The translations under genes were made by a program, and so were the position numbers. From the NCBI GenBank assembly GCA_004564215.1, contig CP024846.1:992001-1056000 (forward strand): a stretch of 64,000 nucleotides of DNA, in the 5' to 3' direction. Positions 43,746 to 53,134 of this stretch are shown here, piece after piece (position 1 is the first letter of the stretch; every line of letters starts with the position of its first letter). The notes under the pieces are model-generated. The model saw only the letters and a program-made list of their open reading frames with translations. It was not told the origin of the DNA and did not search any database. This DNA comes from Beijerinckiaceae bacterium. Lineage in GTDB: Bacteria > Pseudomonadota > Alphaproteobacteria > Rhizobiales > Beijerinckiaceae.

Positions 43746-46007
43746 TCACTTGACCAGCAACACCTTGGCGTCGCCCTGTCTGCTGAGAAGATTGAGGGTC
43801 ACGTCGCTGCCGTGCCGCTGAAATCTGAGGTCGAGCCGCGAATTGCGTAAATTGAGTTGGCGAAGGGTCACGAAATCGAGAAATTGCGGCATGATCGGGT
43901 CGCGGAAACAGAGGGAATTGGTTTCATAGTGGAGGTCCATGCCGAGGCATGCCCCCAGAAAAGCAAACGGCGCCGCCGAAGCCCAGGCTTGAGGGGCGCA
44001 GGCCACGGGATAGGCGGTGGGCCCACGGTGCGGCTTGCGAATGAAGCCGCAGAATAATTCGGGCAGGCGGCGCAACTCCTGATAAGCCGCCGCTTCGAAC
44101 ATGGCGGCAAACAGCCGGCCTGCGTGCCGGGCGAAGCCATAGCGCGCCAAGCCGAGCGCGATCATCGCATTATCATGCGGCCAGACCGAGCCATTGTGGT
44201 AGGAAATCGGATTGAATCTCGCTTCGCTGCTCGCGACCGTGCGAATCCCCCAGCCGCTAAATGAATCTCGGCTTAACAAAGTCTCAGCGACGCGGGCGGC
44301 GCGATCCGGCGCGGCAATCCCCGTGAACAAGGCATGGCCTGCATTCGAGGTCCGGACCCGGCAAGGTTGCTTTTGCCCATCGAGCGCCAATGCATAGGTG
44401 CCGAGTTCCTCGCACCAGAACGCCGACTCGAAGTTTTGCTGCAAAATCTGAGCTTCGACGCGCAGCTTCGTTTCGAAACCATATTCGCCGAGCCTATGCG
44501 CGAGTTTGGCGGCATAGATTTTGGCACTATACACATAGCCCTGGACCTCGCAGAGCGCGATCGGTCCTTCAGCCAAATTCCCGTTGGCATGAAAGATCGA
44601 ATCGTAGGAATCCTTCCAGCCTTGATTGACGAGGCCTTTTTCGCTCTGCCGCGCATATTCGACAAAACCATCACCATCCGCATCGCCGCAGGCGTCGATC
44701 CATTGCAGGGCCGCCTTGATATTCGGCCAGATCGCCGTCAGCGTTTCCATATCTCCGGTGCGGTCGAAATACATGCCGGCCAGCATGATATAAAGCGGCG
44801 TAGCATCGACGGTCCCGTAGTACAGCGCAAAGGGCACTTCGCCGAGACGCGCCATTTCTCCGTTGCGGGTTTCATGCATGATCTTGCCGGGCTGTGCGTC
44901 GGCGAGAGGATCATCTCCTTTCGCCTGCGTCGCGGCGAGAAAATTGAGAACGCCTTTGGCAACTGCCGGGTCCAGCCATAGCAGCAGCATGGCCGTGATG
45001 ATCCCGTCACGCCCGAACGCCGTGCTGTACCAGGGAATGCCAGCATAGGGATAAAGCCCATGCGACGTTCGAGTCATGAGCATATAAAGATCTGAGGTCG
45101 AACGCCGGCAGACTTCATTGAAAAGTTCGTTCGAGCTTTCGATCGTCGCGATGCCAGCCCTCTTGTGCCGGATCGCGCGGCGCCTGGAGCGAAATGCCAT
45201 GCCGAACGATGTCGCCTCTGGAAATGTCGCATTGCCGCAGAGAACAGATACAAAAATAGACGTCCGTGCATGCGGGCCGAGTTCGATTTCGAATGTCGCG
45301 CGATTGGATTCCAAGCGTTGCGGTGCGGGCAAGAAACGCAGCTGAGTTTTTCGCTTCAGACCATCCAGTCCAAAGTAATGAAACTCCGCGGCCCCCTTGG
45401 CGACCAAAGGCGTGGCTACGCCGCGCGCCTCGCGCGCCGATCCGCGAATTTCAAACAAATCCCTAAAATCGGCATCGAACGAAATGTCGATACGAAACCG
45501 TCTGGAGATGTCCGCGTAGTTACGAAAGCCAATTCTCTCGTAACAGACGGCGCGCCAAAGAAACTTCGTTCGTTCGATTGCGATGGTGTCGCGCGGCAAG
45601 GAAATTGCGTGATCGACGTGCACATCCGGATTGGTGAGATCGACCGAGAGCGCAGCATTGTCGTCTTGTACGACCGAACTCAACAGCAGGGGTCTCTTGC
45701 CCTCAAAACGCAGTTCGTACCACGACAAATAACGAGTGTCGTTGAAGTAGAGACCCTCAGGGCCTTTGCCGATAACCCCGATGTCGCCGTAATTATCGAA
45801 GACCGCGAAAGCGTCACCGTGCTTGAGGCTGCGCAGGGAACGCTGAACGAGGGAACCCTCGATCTCGATATAATGCCGGGGCAGCTCTATCGCAGCGTCT
45901 GGGTCGTGCTCGATACCGCGAATGGCCTCAATGATGGTGCTGCCGATTGTCGTTCTCCATGAGATTCGAGCTCGGACAGGCCAACAAGACGATGCAAACC
46001 AGCGCAA
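43746..46007 (-). CDS. Amylo-alpha-1,6-glucosidase-type glycogen debranching protein
   Basis: 753-residue protein of the bacterial GDE type. The N-terminal beta domain (about 50-280) has LKHGDAFAVFDNYGDIGVIG, GLYFNDTRYLSWYELRFEGK and ISRRFRIDISFDADFRDLFE. The (alpha/alpha)6 catalytic part (about 300-720) has YAGIPWYSTAFGRDGIITAM with the acid Asp, MARLGEVPFALYYGTVDATP, ADGDGFVEYAR and YHNGSVWPHDNAMIALG. It probably trims alpha-1,6 branches or a related glucan. The only in-frame start found is TTG at 46007; no ATG or GTG lies before the conserved region. It follows a GT4 glycosyltransferase gene by 50 bp; this pair is common in Rhizobiales. Confidence 0.85.
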   Translation of the reverse strand: MRWFASSCWPVRARISWRTTIGSTIIEAIRGIEHDPDAAIELPRHYIEIEGSLVQRSLRSLKHGDAFAVFDNYGDIGVIGKGPEGLYFNDTRYLSWYELRFEGKRPLLLSSVVQDDNAALSVDLTNPDVHVDHAISLPRDTIAIERTKFLWRAVCYERIGFRNYADISRRFRIDISFDADFRDLFEIRGSAREARGVATPLVAKGAAEFHYFGLDGLKRKTQLRFLPAPQRLESNRATFEIELGPHARTSIFVSVLCGNATFPEATSFGMAFRSRRRAIRHKRAGIATIESSNELFNEVCRRSTSDLYMLMTRTSHGLYPYAGIPWYSTAFGRDGIITAMLLLWLDPAVAKGVLNFLAATQAKGDDPLADAQPGKIMHETRNGEMARLGEVPFALYYGTVDATPLYIMLAGMYFDRTGDMETLTAIWPNIKAALQWIDACGDADGDGFVEYARQSEKGLVNQGWKDSYDSIFHANGNLAEGPIALCEVQGYVYSAKIYAAKLAHRLGEYGFETKLRVEAQILQQNFESAFWCEELGTYALALDGQKQPCRVRTSNAGHALFTGIAAPDRAARVAETLLSRDSFSGWGIRTVASSEARFNPISYHNGSVWPHDNAMIALGLARYGFARHAGRLFAAMFEAAAYQELRRLPELFCGFIRKPHRGPTAYPVACAPQAWASAAPFAFLGACLGMDLHYETNSLCFRDPIMPQFLDFVTLRQLNLRNSRLDLRFQRHGSDVTLNLLSRQGDAKVLLVK

Positions 46008-46057
46008 CAGCGCCGTTGCAAAGTGCGCCGGTCTCTACGGGTCCAGGATCTATCGTG

Positions 46058-47194
46058 TCAACTTGCCGGATTCAAGGCGGGCACCGGACTCTCCCCCGCG
46101 ATTTGTCCCCATGCCAAGGGAGCGAGTTCGCTCTCGACCGTGAGCGATACCATATCGTCCTTCTGCGAAGCGCGAGCCAGGAGTGAACGATAAGCGGCAA
46201 CATAATCCCGCGCCATCCGCGCTGCGGTAAACCGCTTTTCGAATTCCGTGCGCACCACGTGCCGGTCCATCTGGGCAATCTGTTTCGCGGCTTCAGCTGC
46301 GGCCTCGACCGAGTCGACGATCCGCCCGCTTACACCATCGGTCACGACTTCCGGGACCGATCCGTTGGGCCAAGCAATGACGGGCGTGCCGGCCGACATG
46401 GCTTCGATCATCACCAAACCAAATGGCTCAGGCCAGTCGATCGGAAACAAAAGCGCACGCGCCCTGCCAAGGAACTCGCTCTTTTGGGCTTCGTTGATTT
46501 CACCGACGAACTCAATCAGGGGATGATCGAGGAGTGGCTCGATTTTGTTTTTAAAATAATCCATATCGGCAGCGTCGACCTTTGCTGCCATCTTCAGGGG
46601 AATACCGCAGCGTTTGGCGATTTCTATCGCCCGGTCCGGTCGTTTCTCCGGCGAAAAACGGCCGAGAAAAGCAAGATATTCGCCTCCCTTTGGATTGAAC
46701 CGGCGAACGTGGGAGACTAGCCCATGTGGAATTGTCGCGAGCCAGTTGACGTGCTTTGGCATCGGCAAGCGCTGCGAATTCGAAATCGAAACGAGTGGCA
46801 TCTCGGGGTAGGAATCGTAAAGCGGCAGAAAATCCGGTTGGTCCAGGCGACCATGCAACGTCGTCACACATTTATGGGCGAGATCGTGAAATAGCGCTTG
46901 CGGCAACAGGTCGATGTGAAAATGGATGATGTCAAACTCGTGGGCACGGCGCCGGACCTGCCGGAGCATGCTCAATGTGCTGCCCAGGTGGTCGCGAATT
47001 CCCGCGAGTCTCAGGCTTTGCGCCGCACAGGGGACCAACTCGGCCTGGGTCTCGGACTCCGCGCTCGCAAACAAGGTGACTCTGTGCCCCTGTTTAACAA
47101 GCTCTTCCGCGAGCCAAGAAACCACGCGTTCTGTTCCGCCATAAAGCTTCGGTGGTACAGCTTCCGCCAAAGGCGAAACGAGCGCGATACGCAT
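46058..47194 (-). CDS. GT4-family glycosyltransferase
   Basis: 378 residues of the GT-B fold. The N-terminal domain has MRIALVSPLAEAVPPKLYGGTERVVSWL (partly quoted: the KLYGGTERVV loop is typical), and the C-terminal domain has YLAFLGRFSPEKRPDRAIEIA, and the retaining EX7E motif in EPFGLVMIEAMSAGTPVIA followed by GSVPEVV. Ribosome site GGAGGAG precedes ATG 47194. Cotranscribed with the debranching protein, suggesting a role in alpha-glucan or trehalose/glycogen metabolism, although GT4 proteins also build exopolysaccharides as in the next rightward cluster. The acceptor cannot be read from sequence. Confidence 0.85.
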   Translation of the reverse strand: MRIALVSPLAEAVPPKLYGGTERVVSWLAEELVKQGHRVTLFASAESETQAELVPCAAQSLRLAGIRDHLGSTLSMLRQVRRRAHEFDIIHFHIDLLPQALFHDLAHKCVTTLHGRLDQPDFLPLYDSYPEMPLVSISNSQRLPMPKHVNWLATIPHGLVSHVRRFNPKGGEYLAFLGRFSPEKRPDRAIEIAKRCGIPLKMAAKVDAADMDYFKNKIEPLLDHPLIEFVGEINEAQKSEFLGRARALLFPIDWPEPFGLVMIEAMSAGTPVIAWPNGSVPEVVTDGVSGRIVDSVEAAAEAAKQIAQMDRHVVRTEFEKRFTAARMARDYVAAYRSLLARASQKDDMVSLTVESELAPLAWGQIAGESPVPALNPAS

Positions 47195-47576
47195 CAGCTA
47201 CTCCTCCAATACTTTATTGCCAAGATTTCCAACTTGCCGTAACGCTTTCGCGATTGGCCTAAGCTCGGGCTGTTAATGTCCCGGTAGGCAGAAAGTTCCG
47301 ACAGGTTTAAGCCAGCCGACGAATGGAAGTATTTGAATGGAGGATGCGGGTCGGGGCCGCGATTTCGTCTACAGATAAGAATAATCCCAAGATCTCAATA
47401 GCATTAATAAATCATTTATTCCTGATTTTATTTGGCGATTGGTCTCCGAATCGACTGTGCTAAATTTGTAACAGCTACGTTGATACTGCATCTTCATATG
47501 CGGAAAAGGGCTCCGCTTCCCTAGATACCTCGGCTATTATGGGATACCTCTCCGACGGGGTTTGTAGGGGAAATTT
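47195..47576. promoter_or_regulatory. AT-rich divergent intergenic region with a 15-bp palindrome
   Basis: 382 bp without a gene between the leftward GT4 gene and the rightward export gene. The central part is unusually AT-rich. AATAAAT-C-ATTTATT at 47406-47420 is a perfect inverted repeat and a candidate operator. GTAGGGGAAATTT gives the ribosome site for ATG 47577. Promoters of both directions are expected here but not assignable by eye. Confidence 0.45.
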
Positions 47577-48806
47577 ATGATCGGTTCTCGATTCGGCTTA
47601 GCCTCCCTGTTCACTCTTGCTCTTTTGGGGGTGGGCGGCTGTTCGTTCTTTCCGGTCTCGGGTCCGTCGGCGACCGACATCAAGAGCGGCCAGTCGGAAA
47701 GCGTCCCTTATGCCTTGATCAAGCTTACGCCCGGCGCTGTCGATATTCTGGCGAGTTTTGAGCCCAAGGGGCTCGCCGGAGCCTTTACCGACCGCCGTCC
47801 GTCCGCCAATATTACGTTCGGGATCGGCGACGTCGTCACCGTCACGGTGTTCGAAGCCGCGGCCGGCGGCTTGTTCATCCCGCTGGAAGCCGGCGTGCGT
47901 CCCGGCAACTTCGTGACGCTTCCCGATCAAATGGTCGACAACAACGGAAACATCAGCGTTCCGTTTGCCGGCTTGATTCGGGCGGTTGGCCGCACCAATG
48001 TGCAGGTTCAGAACGACATCGTCGAGAAGATCAAGAATCGCGCGATCGAACCCCAGGTGGTCGTGACCTTGGCCCAGCAGCGCACGTCGCTGATCAGTGT
48101 TGTCGGCTCCGTCAACACCCCCCTACGATTCGCGGTTCCGGCAACCGGCGCGGGCGACCGTGTCCTCGATGCTATTACCCGCGCCGGCGGCATCTCCGGA
48201 CCCGGCTACGCGAGCTGGGTCATGCTTGAGCGAGACGGGCGCCGCGCCACGGTCCCGTTCGAGAATCTCGTGATGAACTCGAAAAATAACATCTATATTT
48301 TGCCTGGCGATCGGATCTACGTCTATCAAGAGCAGCAGAAATTTATCGCGTTTGGAGCCACCAACGGCGAGGGTTTGTCGCAAGGCGAATTCAATTTCGA
48401 TGCTTGGCGCATCAACCTCGCCGAGGCCGTCGCAAAGGTCGGGGGGCTGGCGGATCTCCAAGCCGATCCCAGTTCGGTGTTTCTGTACCGGGTGGAGCCG
48501 CGCGAAGTTGCCCAGCTCCTCGGCGCGGACATGACGAAATTCAACGGGCCTTTGGTCCCGGTCATTTTTTCGGTCAATTTCCGCGATCCGGGCGGTTATT
48601 TCCTAGCAACAAGATTGCAGATGCGTAACCAGGACATCATCTTCGTCGCCAATGCCGCATCGGTCGAGGCAAGTAAATTCTTGACCTTCGTAAGTACCGT
48701 GACCACGACCGCAATCGGTATGGAAACAGCCATTCAAGGCGTCCCGATCACGAGCTCCATTGTGCATGGGCATGCGTTGCCGGGTATAACGGTGACCGGA
48801 CCTTGA
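47577..48806 (+). CDS. Wza-like polysaccharide export outer-membrane lipoprotein
   Basis: 409 residues. The signal ends in LGVGGC, a lipobox with Cys22. The polysaccharide-export domain (about 75-175) has FGIGDVVTVTVFEAAAGGLF, NGNISVPFAGLIRAVGRTNV and IEPQVVVTLA. Two SLBB-type segments follow (TTLISVVGSVNTPLRF-like region and the IAFGATNGEGLSQGEF region with AEAVAKVGGL). It ends with an amphipathic stretch FLTFVSTVTTTAIG that may span the outer membrane. It likely exports an exopolysaccharide made with the WcaI-like transferase downstream; polymerase, flippase and tyrosine kinase are not in the window. Confidence 0.88.
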   Translation: MIGSRFGLASLFTLALLGVGGCSFFPVSGPSATDIKSGQSESVPYALIKLTPGAVDILASFEPKGLAGAFTDRRPSANITFGIGDVVTVTVFEAAAGGLFIPLEAGVRPGNFVTLPDQMVDNNGNISVPFAGLIRAVGRTNVQVQNDIVEKIKNRAIEPQVVVTLAQQRTSLISVVGSVNTPLRFAVPATGAGDRVLDAITRAGGISGPGYASWVMLERDGRRATVPFENLVMNSKNNIYILPGDRIYVYQEQQKFIAFGATNGEGLSQGEFNFDAWRINLAEAVAKVGGLADLQADPSSVFLYRVEPREVAQLLGADMTKFNGPLVPVIFSVNFRDPGGYFLATRLQMRNQDIIFVANAASVEASKFLTFVSTVTTTAIGMETAIQGVPITSSIVHGHALPGITVTGP

Positions 48807-48982
48807 CCGCTTGGCTTCGTCTGGCCCGTCGCAGCGGGTCGGCGAGCCGGCTGATCTGAGTTGAGAAAAAGAGCTTCGAATAGGTTCGAAGCCAAGCGTC
48901 GGGGGCGAATCACCGGGGAGAGAAGCGCCATTTTATTTCGCGGCGCCAACGGACGCCTGTTGCTCCCAAAGAATGAGTTTCG

Positions 48983-50248
48983 ATGCCGCAACTGCCTGCC
49001 CCCGCCGAGCCAAAATGCAAGATTCTGATTTACGGCATTAATTACGCTCCGGAGATGATCGGAGTCGGCCGCTTCACCGGCGAAATCGGCGCTTATCTAG
49101 CGGAACAGGGATTTGATGTCCGAGTGGTAACCGCGCCGCCGCATTATCCAGGCTGGCGAGTCGCCCCGCCCTATCATCGTTTCCGCTACACCCATGAGAC
49201 ACGCGACGGCGTGAACATTCGCCGCTGTCCGCTGCTGCTGCGCACCGATATGCGCGGAATTTGGCGTCTCCTGGCGCCGTTGAGTTTCGCGCTGACTTCC
49301 GCGCCTATCGCTATCCGGGAAATCGTCGCCGGCCGTCCCAGCATCGTATTATGTATCGAGCCCACATTATTCGTTGCGCCCACAGCCCTGCTCGCAAAAC
49401 TTTTTGGCGCACGCGCAATTCTTCATGTGCAAGATCTCGAGATCGATGCGGCTTTCGCGATGGGTCATCTTAAAGGCGGTTGGCTGAAGAACTTCGTGTC
49501 GAAGTTGGAATCCTGGCTGCTCAGGCGATTCTCACGGGTAATCACGATTTCCGGCCAAATGCGGCAACGGCTGATCGCCAAAGGGGTGGACCCCCATCGA
49601 ATCGGCCTGGTGCGCAATTGGGTTGATCTCGCCAAGATCAAGCCGCTTGACGGAGCCAATGGTTTTCGCGGCGAACTTGGGCTACGGGAAAGCGACTTCG
49701 TCGTTCTCTATGCTGGCAATGTTGGCGCCAAACAGGCGCTCGAAATCGTTCTCGACGCCGCGCGCCAACTGATCGACTTGCCGCAGGTGCATTTTGTGAT
49801 TGCCGGGGACGGTCCGGAAAAGCAGCGCCTGATGCAGAGTTGTGCCGCTCTATCGACGGTCCATTTTCTGCCGCTGCAACCGGAACAGCGGCTTTGCGAA
49901 CTTCTCAATCTGGCCGACCTGCATGTTCTTCCGCAGTTGAGCGGGGCCGCCGACCTTGTATTGCCTTCCAAGCTTGGTGGAATGCTGGCGAGCGGCAAAC
50001 CTGTCTTGGCCACGGCCGACTCCAGGACCGAACTTTACGACGTGTTGTACGGCACGGCGATTCTCGTGCCCGCGGGGGACAGCAGCGCCATGGCCCGCGA
50101 GATCAGGAAATTCGTCGCTGAGGGCGCGCACCCAGGCCTGGGAGACGGACGTCAGCTTGCTCAATCCTTCGCCCGCGAAACCTGCCTCGCAAAATTCCGC
50201 TCTTATCTGGCCGAGACCCGCGATCAAGGCGCGAGCTTCGGCTCTTAG
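48983..50248 (+). CDS. WcaI-like glycosyltransferase (GT4)
   Basis: 421 residues. The N-terminus KILIYGINYAPEMIGVGRFTGEIG, VTAPPHYPGWRV and the IVLCIEPTLFVAPTALL segment are typical of colanic-acid-type WcaI glycosyltransferases. The C-terminal nucleotide-sugar domain has VVLYAGNVGAKQALEIVLDAA, FVIAGDGPEKQRL and VLPSKLGGMLASGKPVLAT. Likely adds a sugar during exopolysaccharide repeat assembly on the cytoplasmic side of the membrane. It follows the Wza-like gene by 176 bp on the same strand. ATG 48983 is the only plausible start. Confidence 0.85.
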   Translation: MPQLPAPAEPKCKILIYGINYAPEMIGVGRFTGEIGAYLAEQGFDVRVVTAPPHYPGWRVAPPYHRFRYTHETRDGVNIRRCPLLLRTDMRGIWRLLAPLSFALTSAPIAIREIVAGRPSIVLCIEPTLFVAPTALLAKLFGARAILHVQDLEIDAAFAMGHLKGGWLKNFVSKLESWLLRRFSRVITISGQMRQRLIAKGVDPHRIGLVRNWVDLAKIKPLDGANGFRGELGLRESDFVVLYAGNVGAKQALEIVLDAARQLIDLPQVHFVIAGDGPEKQRLMQSCAALSTVHFLPLQPEQRLCELLNLADLHVLPQLSGAADLVLPSKLGGMLASGKPVLATADSRTELYDVLYGTAILVPAGDSSAMAREIRKFVAEGAHPGLGDGRQLAQSFARETCLAKFRSYLAETRDQGASFGS

Positions 50249-50520
50249 ACTGGCCGAGCGCCGCCCATATTCCCATATTTGAAAGGGCGATCCCGCGCGC
50301 GACATTGGGCCGCCCGTGTAAGTCAATCTTTTGACGTCAAAGTTTTTGGTTCCTCAGCGCTGGCTTGTTAAGTGCATCACGCTAAATTCATTGCTTTCAA
50401 ACATTATGAACAGCCGAATGACCGGTGCACCGTTGGAAGTTCTCGCACGCCATGGGCCTGAGGGACTCGCAGGCAAGGGGATGCGGTATCGGCAATCTGC
50501 GGATCTTGGAGGAACACCTC

Positions 50521-51060
50521 ATGAATTCCTTCGAATTGAACAAAATCGCCGGCGCTTGCCTTGGAACACTGCTCTTCACAATGTGCCTCTGGATGATTTC
50601 CGGCGCCATTTTCTCCCATCACAAGCTTGCGGTGCCTGGCTATCCGCTTCCTTCGGCGCCGCAAACCGCGCCGACGGCAAGCAGCGCGGCGCCAACCGCG
50701 CAACCCATCGCGGAACGCTTAGCGAATGCCGATGAGAAAAAAGGCGCGGCCGACGTAAAAGCCTGCGCCACCTGCCACAGCTTCGACAAAGGTGGAGCCG
50801 CGAAAATCGGCCCCCCGCTTTATGCAATTGTCGATCGCCCCAAAGGCTCAGTTGCCGGCTTCGAATATTCCGAGACCATCAAATCCAGCGGCGGAAAATG
50901 GACCTACGAGGATCTGGATCAATTCATAGCCAATCCAAAAGCTTATGCGCCAGGTACCAAAATGGCCTTTGCAGGGGAACAAGATCCCGCGAAACGGGCC
51001 GATATCATCGATTATTTGCATAGCTTGGCGGATGATCCGGCACCTTTGCCGACAAAATAA
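50521..51060 (+). CDS. cycM: Membrane-anchored cytochrome c (CycM-type)
   Basis: Electron carrier of the respiratory chain, held in the inner membrane by an uncleaved N-terminal helix. 179 residues: MNSFELNKIAGACLGTLLF and the following hydrophobic stretch form the anchor; a Pro/Ala-rich linker follows (residues 50-80); the class I heme domain has the CATCHS site, GPPLYAIVDRPKGSVAGFEYS, and the Met ligand in TKMAF. GGAGG lies upstream of ATG 50521. This matches the Bradyrhizobium CycM type that feeds the aa3 oxidase. A terminator follows at 51086-51109, so it is a single-gene unit. Confidence 0.88.
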   Translation: MNSFELNKIAGACLGTLLFTMCLWMISGAIFSHHKLAVPGYPLPSAPQTAPTASSAAPTAQPIAERLANADEKKGAADVKACATCHSFDKGGAAKIGPPLYAIVDRPKGSVAGFEYSETIKSSGGKWTYEDLDQFIANPKAYAPGTKMAFAGEQDPAKRADIIDYLHSLADDPAPLPTK

Positions 51061-51085
51061 AGTGTTTCGAGCGTGAATTTACGAG

Positions 51086-51109
51086 AGCCGGGTTCCTGCC
51101 CGGCTTTTT
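51086..51109 (+). terminator. Rho-independent terminator after the cytochrome c gene
   Basis: AGCCGGG paired with CCCGGCT around the loop TTCCTG, followed directly by a T-run (TTTTT). The stem is 7 bp, 26 bp beyond the stop codon. This is the clearest intrinsic terminator in the window. Confidence 0.88.
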
Positions 51110-51225
51110 CGCGTTTATCATAGGCACGGACGAACCGAGCTTCGCCGCCACCGCACCGACGCGATATGGATCGCCCAGGAAGCGGAGCGTTTCCTTTGCC
51201 CTGGACTTCGCTTTAGAGGACAAAC

Positions 51226-53124
51226 TTGGCCACACAATTCCACTTGCCGGTTGCTTTTTCATTCACCCGCCGCTCGGCTCTGCGCCTTGGCCTGAGTGGC
51301 CTGATTTTACCGCAGTTTTTGGGGCCCGAGGCTTACGCGGCCGCGGAGGAAACCGAGACCCATGGCTTGTCGATCTTCGGGGACCTCGCGCAGCCTGCGG
51401 ACTTCACGCATTTTCCCTATGTCAATGTCGATGCGCCGAAGGGCGGCGAGATTGTCCTTCAGCTGAGTTCGATTTCCGGAAACCAGAATTTCACAACCTT
51501 CAACACGCTGAACGCTTATATTTTGAAGGGTGACGGAGCCGCAGGAATGGGGCTCATTTTCGATTCGCTGATGAGCGGAAGCGGGGACGAACCGGATTCG
51601 CTTTACGGGCTTGTCGCCCGCGCCGTCCGCGTTTCCGCCGACAAAAATACCTATCGCTTTCTGTTGCGCAAGGAAGCCAGATTCCATGACGGCTCCCCTT
51701 TAACCGCGCGCGACGTCGCTTTTTCCTTGAACATCCTGAAAACCAAGGGACATCCCTCGATCCGCCAATCTCTGCGTGATCTCCAAGCCGCCGAAGCCGA
51801 GGCCGATGACGTCGTGCTGGTTCGCCTGAAACCGAACCACAGCCGGGAAGCGGCTCTGATCATCGCCGGCCAGCCAATCTTTTCGGCCGCTTATTATGGC
51901 ACGCATCCTTTCGACCAGACGACGCTCGATCCGCCATTGGGTTCAAGCGCCTATAAGGTTGGCCCGTTCGATCAAGGGCATTACATAATATTCGATCGTG
52001 TGCCCGATTATTGGGGGAAAGATCTTCCGGTCAATCGCGGCCAAGCCAATTTCGATCGTGTGCGCTTTGAATATTTCTCCGATCGTAAAGTCGCTTTCGA
52101 GGCCTTCAAGGCTGGCGTTTTCACATTTCGCGAGGAGTTCACTTCCGCTGTGTGGGCGACGGGTTATGATTTCGCCGCCGTGAAGGATGGTCGGGTTCAG
52201 CGCGCGACCCTGCCCGATGAATCGCCGATGGGCACCCAGGGATGGTTCCTGAACCTTCGGCGCGATAAGTTCCAGGATCCAAGAATCAGACAGGCAATCG
52301 GCCTCGCCTTCGATTTCGAATGGACCAATACCAACATCATGTATGGGGTTTATTCGCGCACCACATCGTTCTTTCAGAACTCGCCGATGGCGGCGCAGGG
52401 GCGTCCGGCGCCGGAAGAACTGGCGCTGCTCGAACCCTATCGCAATGAGCTCGATCCCTCCGTGTTCGGCGAAGTTTACGTTCCCCCCGTATCCGATGGT
52501 TCCGGTCAGGACCGCGAGCTCTTGCGACGGGCGTCCGCGCTCTTTGCCGAGGCGGGTTGCAAGCGGGTCGGAACAGTTTTGAACTTACCCAACGGCAAGC
52601 CTCTCGATATTGAATTTCTGGACTTCGACAACGCCTTGGAACCCCATACGGCACCATTTATCAAAAATCTGAAACTGCTGGGTGTCGAGGCAAGATATCG
52701 GGTCGTCGATGCGGCTCAATATAAGCGCCGCCTGGACGCTTTCGACTTTGACGTCGTGACGTCGCGATTCGGCCTTGGTCTCACACCCGGAGAGGGCATG
52801 CGATCGACCTTTGGGACGGAAGCGGCAAACTTGCCCGGCTCGCATAATGTGGCCGGGATTGCCAATAAGGTGGTCGATAGCTTGATCGAAAAGGCGTTGG
52901 TCGTCGACTCGCGGGAACAACTGACTTTCATCTGCCGCGCGATCGACCGGATCCTGCGGGCGGGTCATTATTGGGTCCCGATGTGGAACAAACCCAATCA
53001 CCTCGTCGCCTATTGGGATTTGTTCGGCCGCCCCCAGCGCAACGCCCGATATGATATTGGCGTTATCTCCACCTGGTGGTACGACGAGGAGAAAGCCAAG
53101 CACATCCATTTCGCTGGCCGCTGA
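51226..53124 (+). CDS. yejA: Peptide ABC transporter substrate-binding protein YejA
   Basis: Periplasmic binding protein (family 5) for oligopeptides or microcin C-like compounds. 632 residues; the N-terminus FTRRSALRLGLSGLILP resembles a twin-arginine signal. Family motifs are GLSIFGDLAQPADFTHFPYV, FDSLMSGSGDEPDSLYGLVA, FLLRKEARFHDGSPLTARDV and FSGTL-like C-terminal lobes ending YWVPMWNKPNHLVAYWD. The TTG start at 51226 is supported by AGAGG upstream and keeps the signal complete. First gene of a six-gene operon yejA-yejB-yejE-yejF-deoB-upp with gaps of 2-60 bp or overlap. Confidence 0.9.
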   Translation: MATQFHLPVAFSFTRRSALRLGLSGLILPQFLGPEAYAAAEETETHGLSIFGDLAQPADFTHFPYVNVDAPKGGEIVLQLSSISGNQNFTTFNTLNAYILKGDGAAGMGLIFDSLMSGSGDEPDSLYGLVARAVRVSADKNTYRFLLRKEARFHDGSPLTARDVAFSLNILKTKGHPSIRQSLRDLQAAEAEADDVVLVRLKPNHSREAALIIAGQPIFSAAYYGTHPFDQTTLDPPLGSSAYKVGPFDQGHYIIFDRVPDYWGKDLPVNRGQANFDRVRFEYFSDRKVAFEAFKAGVFTFREEFTSAVWATGYDFAAVKDGRVQRATLPDESPMGTQGWFLNLRRDKFQDPRIRQAIGLAFDFEWTNTNIMYGVYSRTTSFFQNSPMAAQGRPAPEELALLEPYRNELDPSVFGEVYVPPVSDGSGQDRELLRRASALFAEAGCKRVGTVLNLPNGKPLDIEFLDFDNALEPHTAPFIKNLKLLGVEARYRVVDAAQYKRRLDAFDFDVVTSRFGLGLTPGEGMRSTFGTEAANLPGSHNVAGIANKVVDSLIEKALVVDSREQLTFICRAIDRILRAGHYWVPMWNKPNHLVAYWDLFGRPQRNARYDIGVISTWWYDEEKAKHIHFAGR

Positions 53125-53134
53125 AGGGCGTTTG

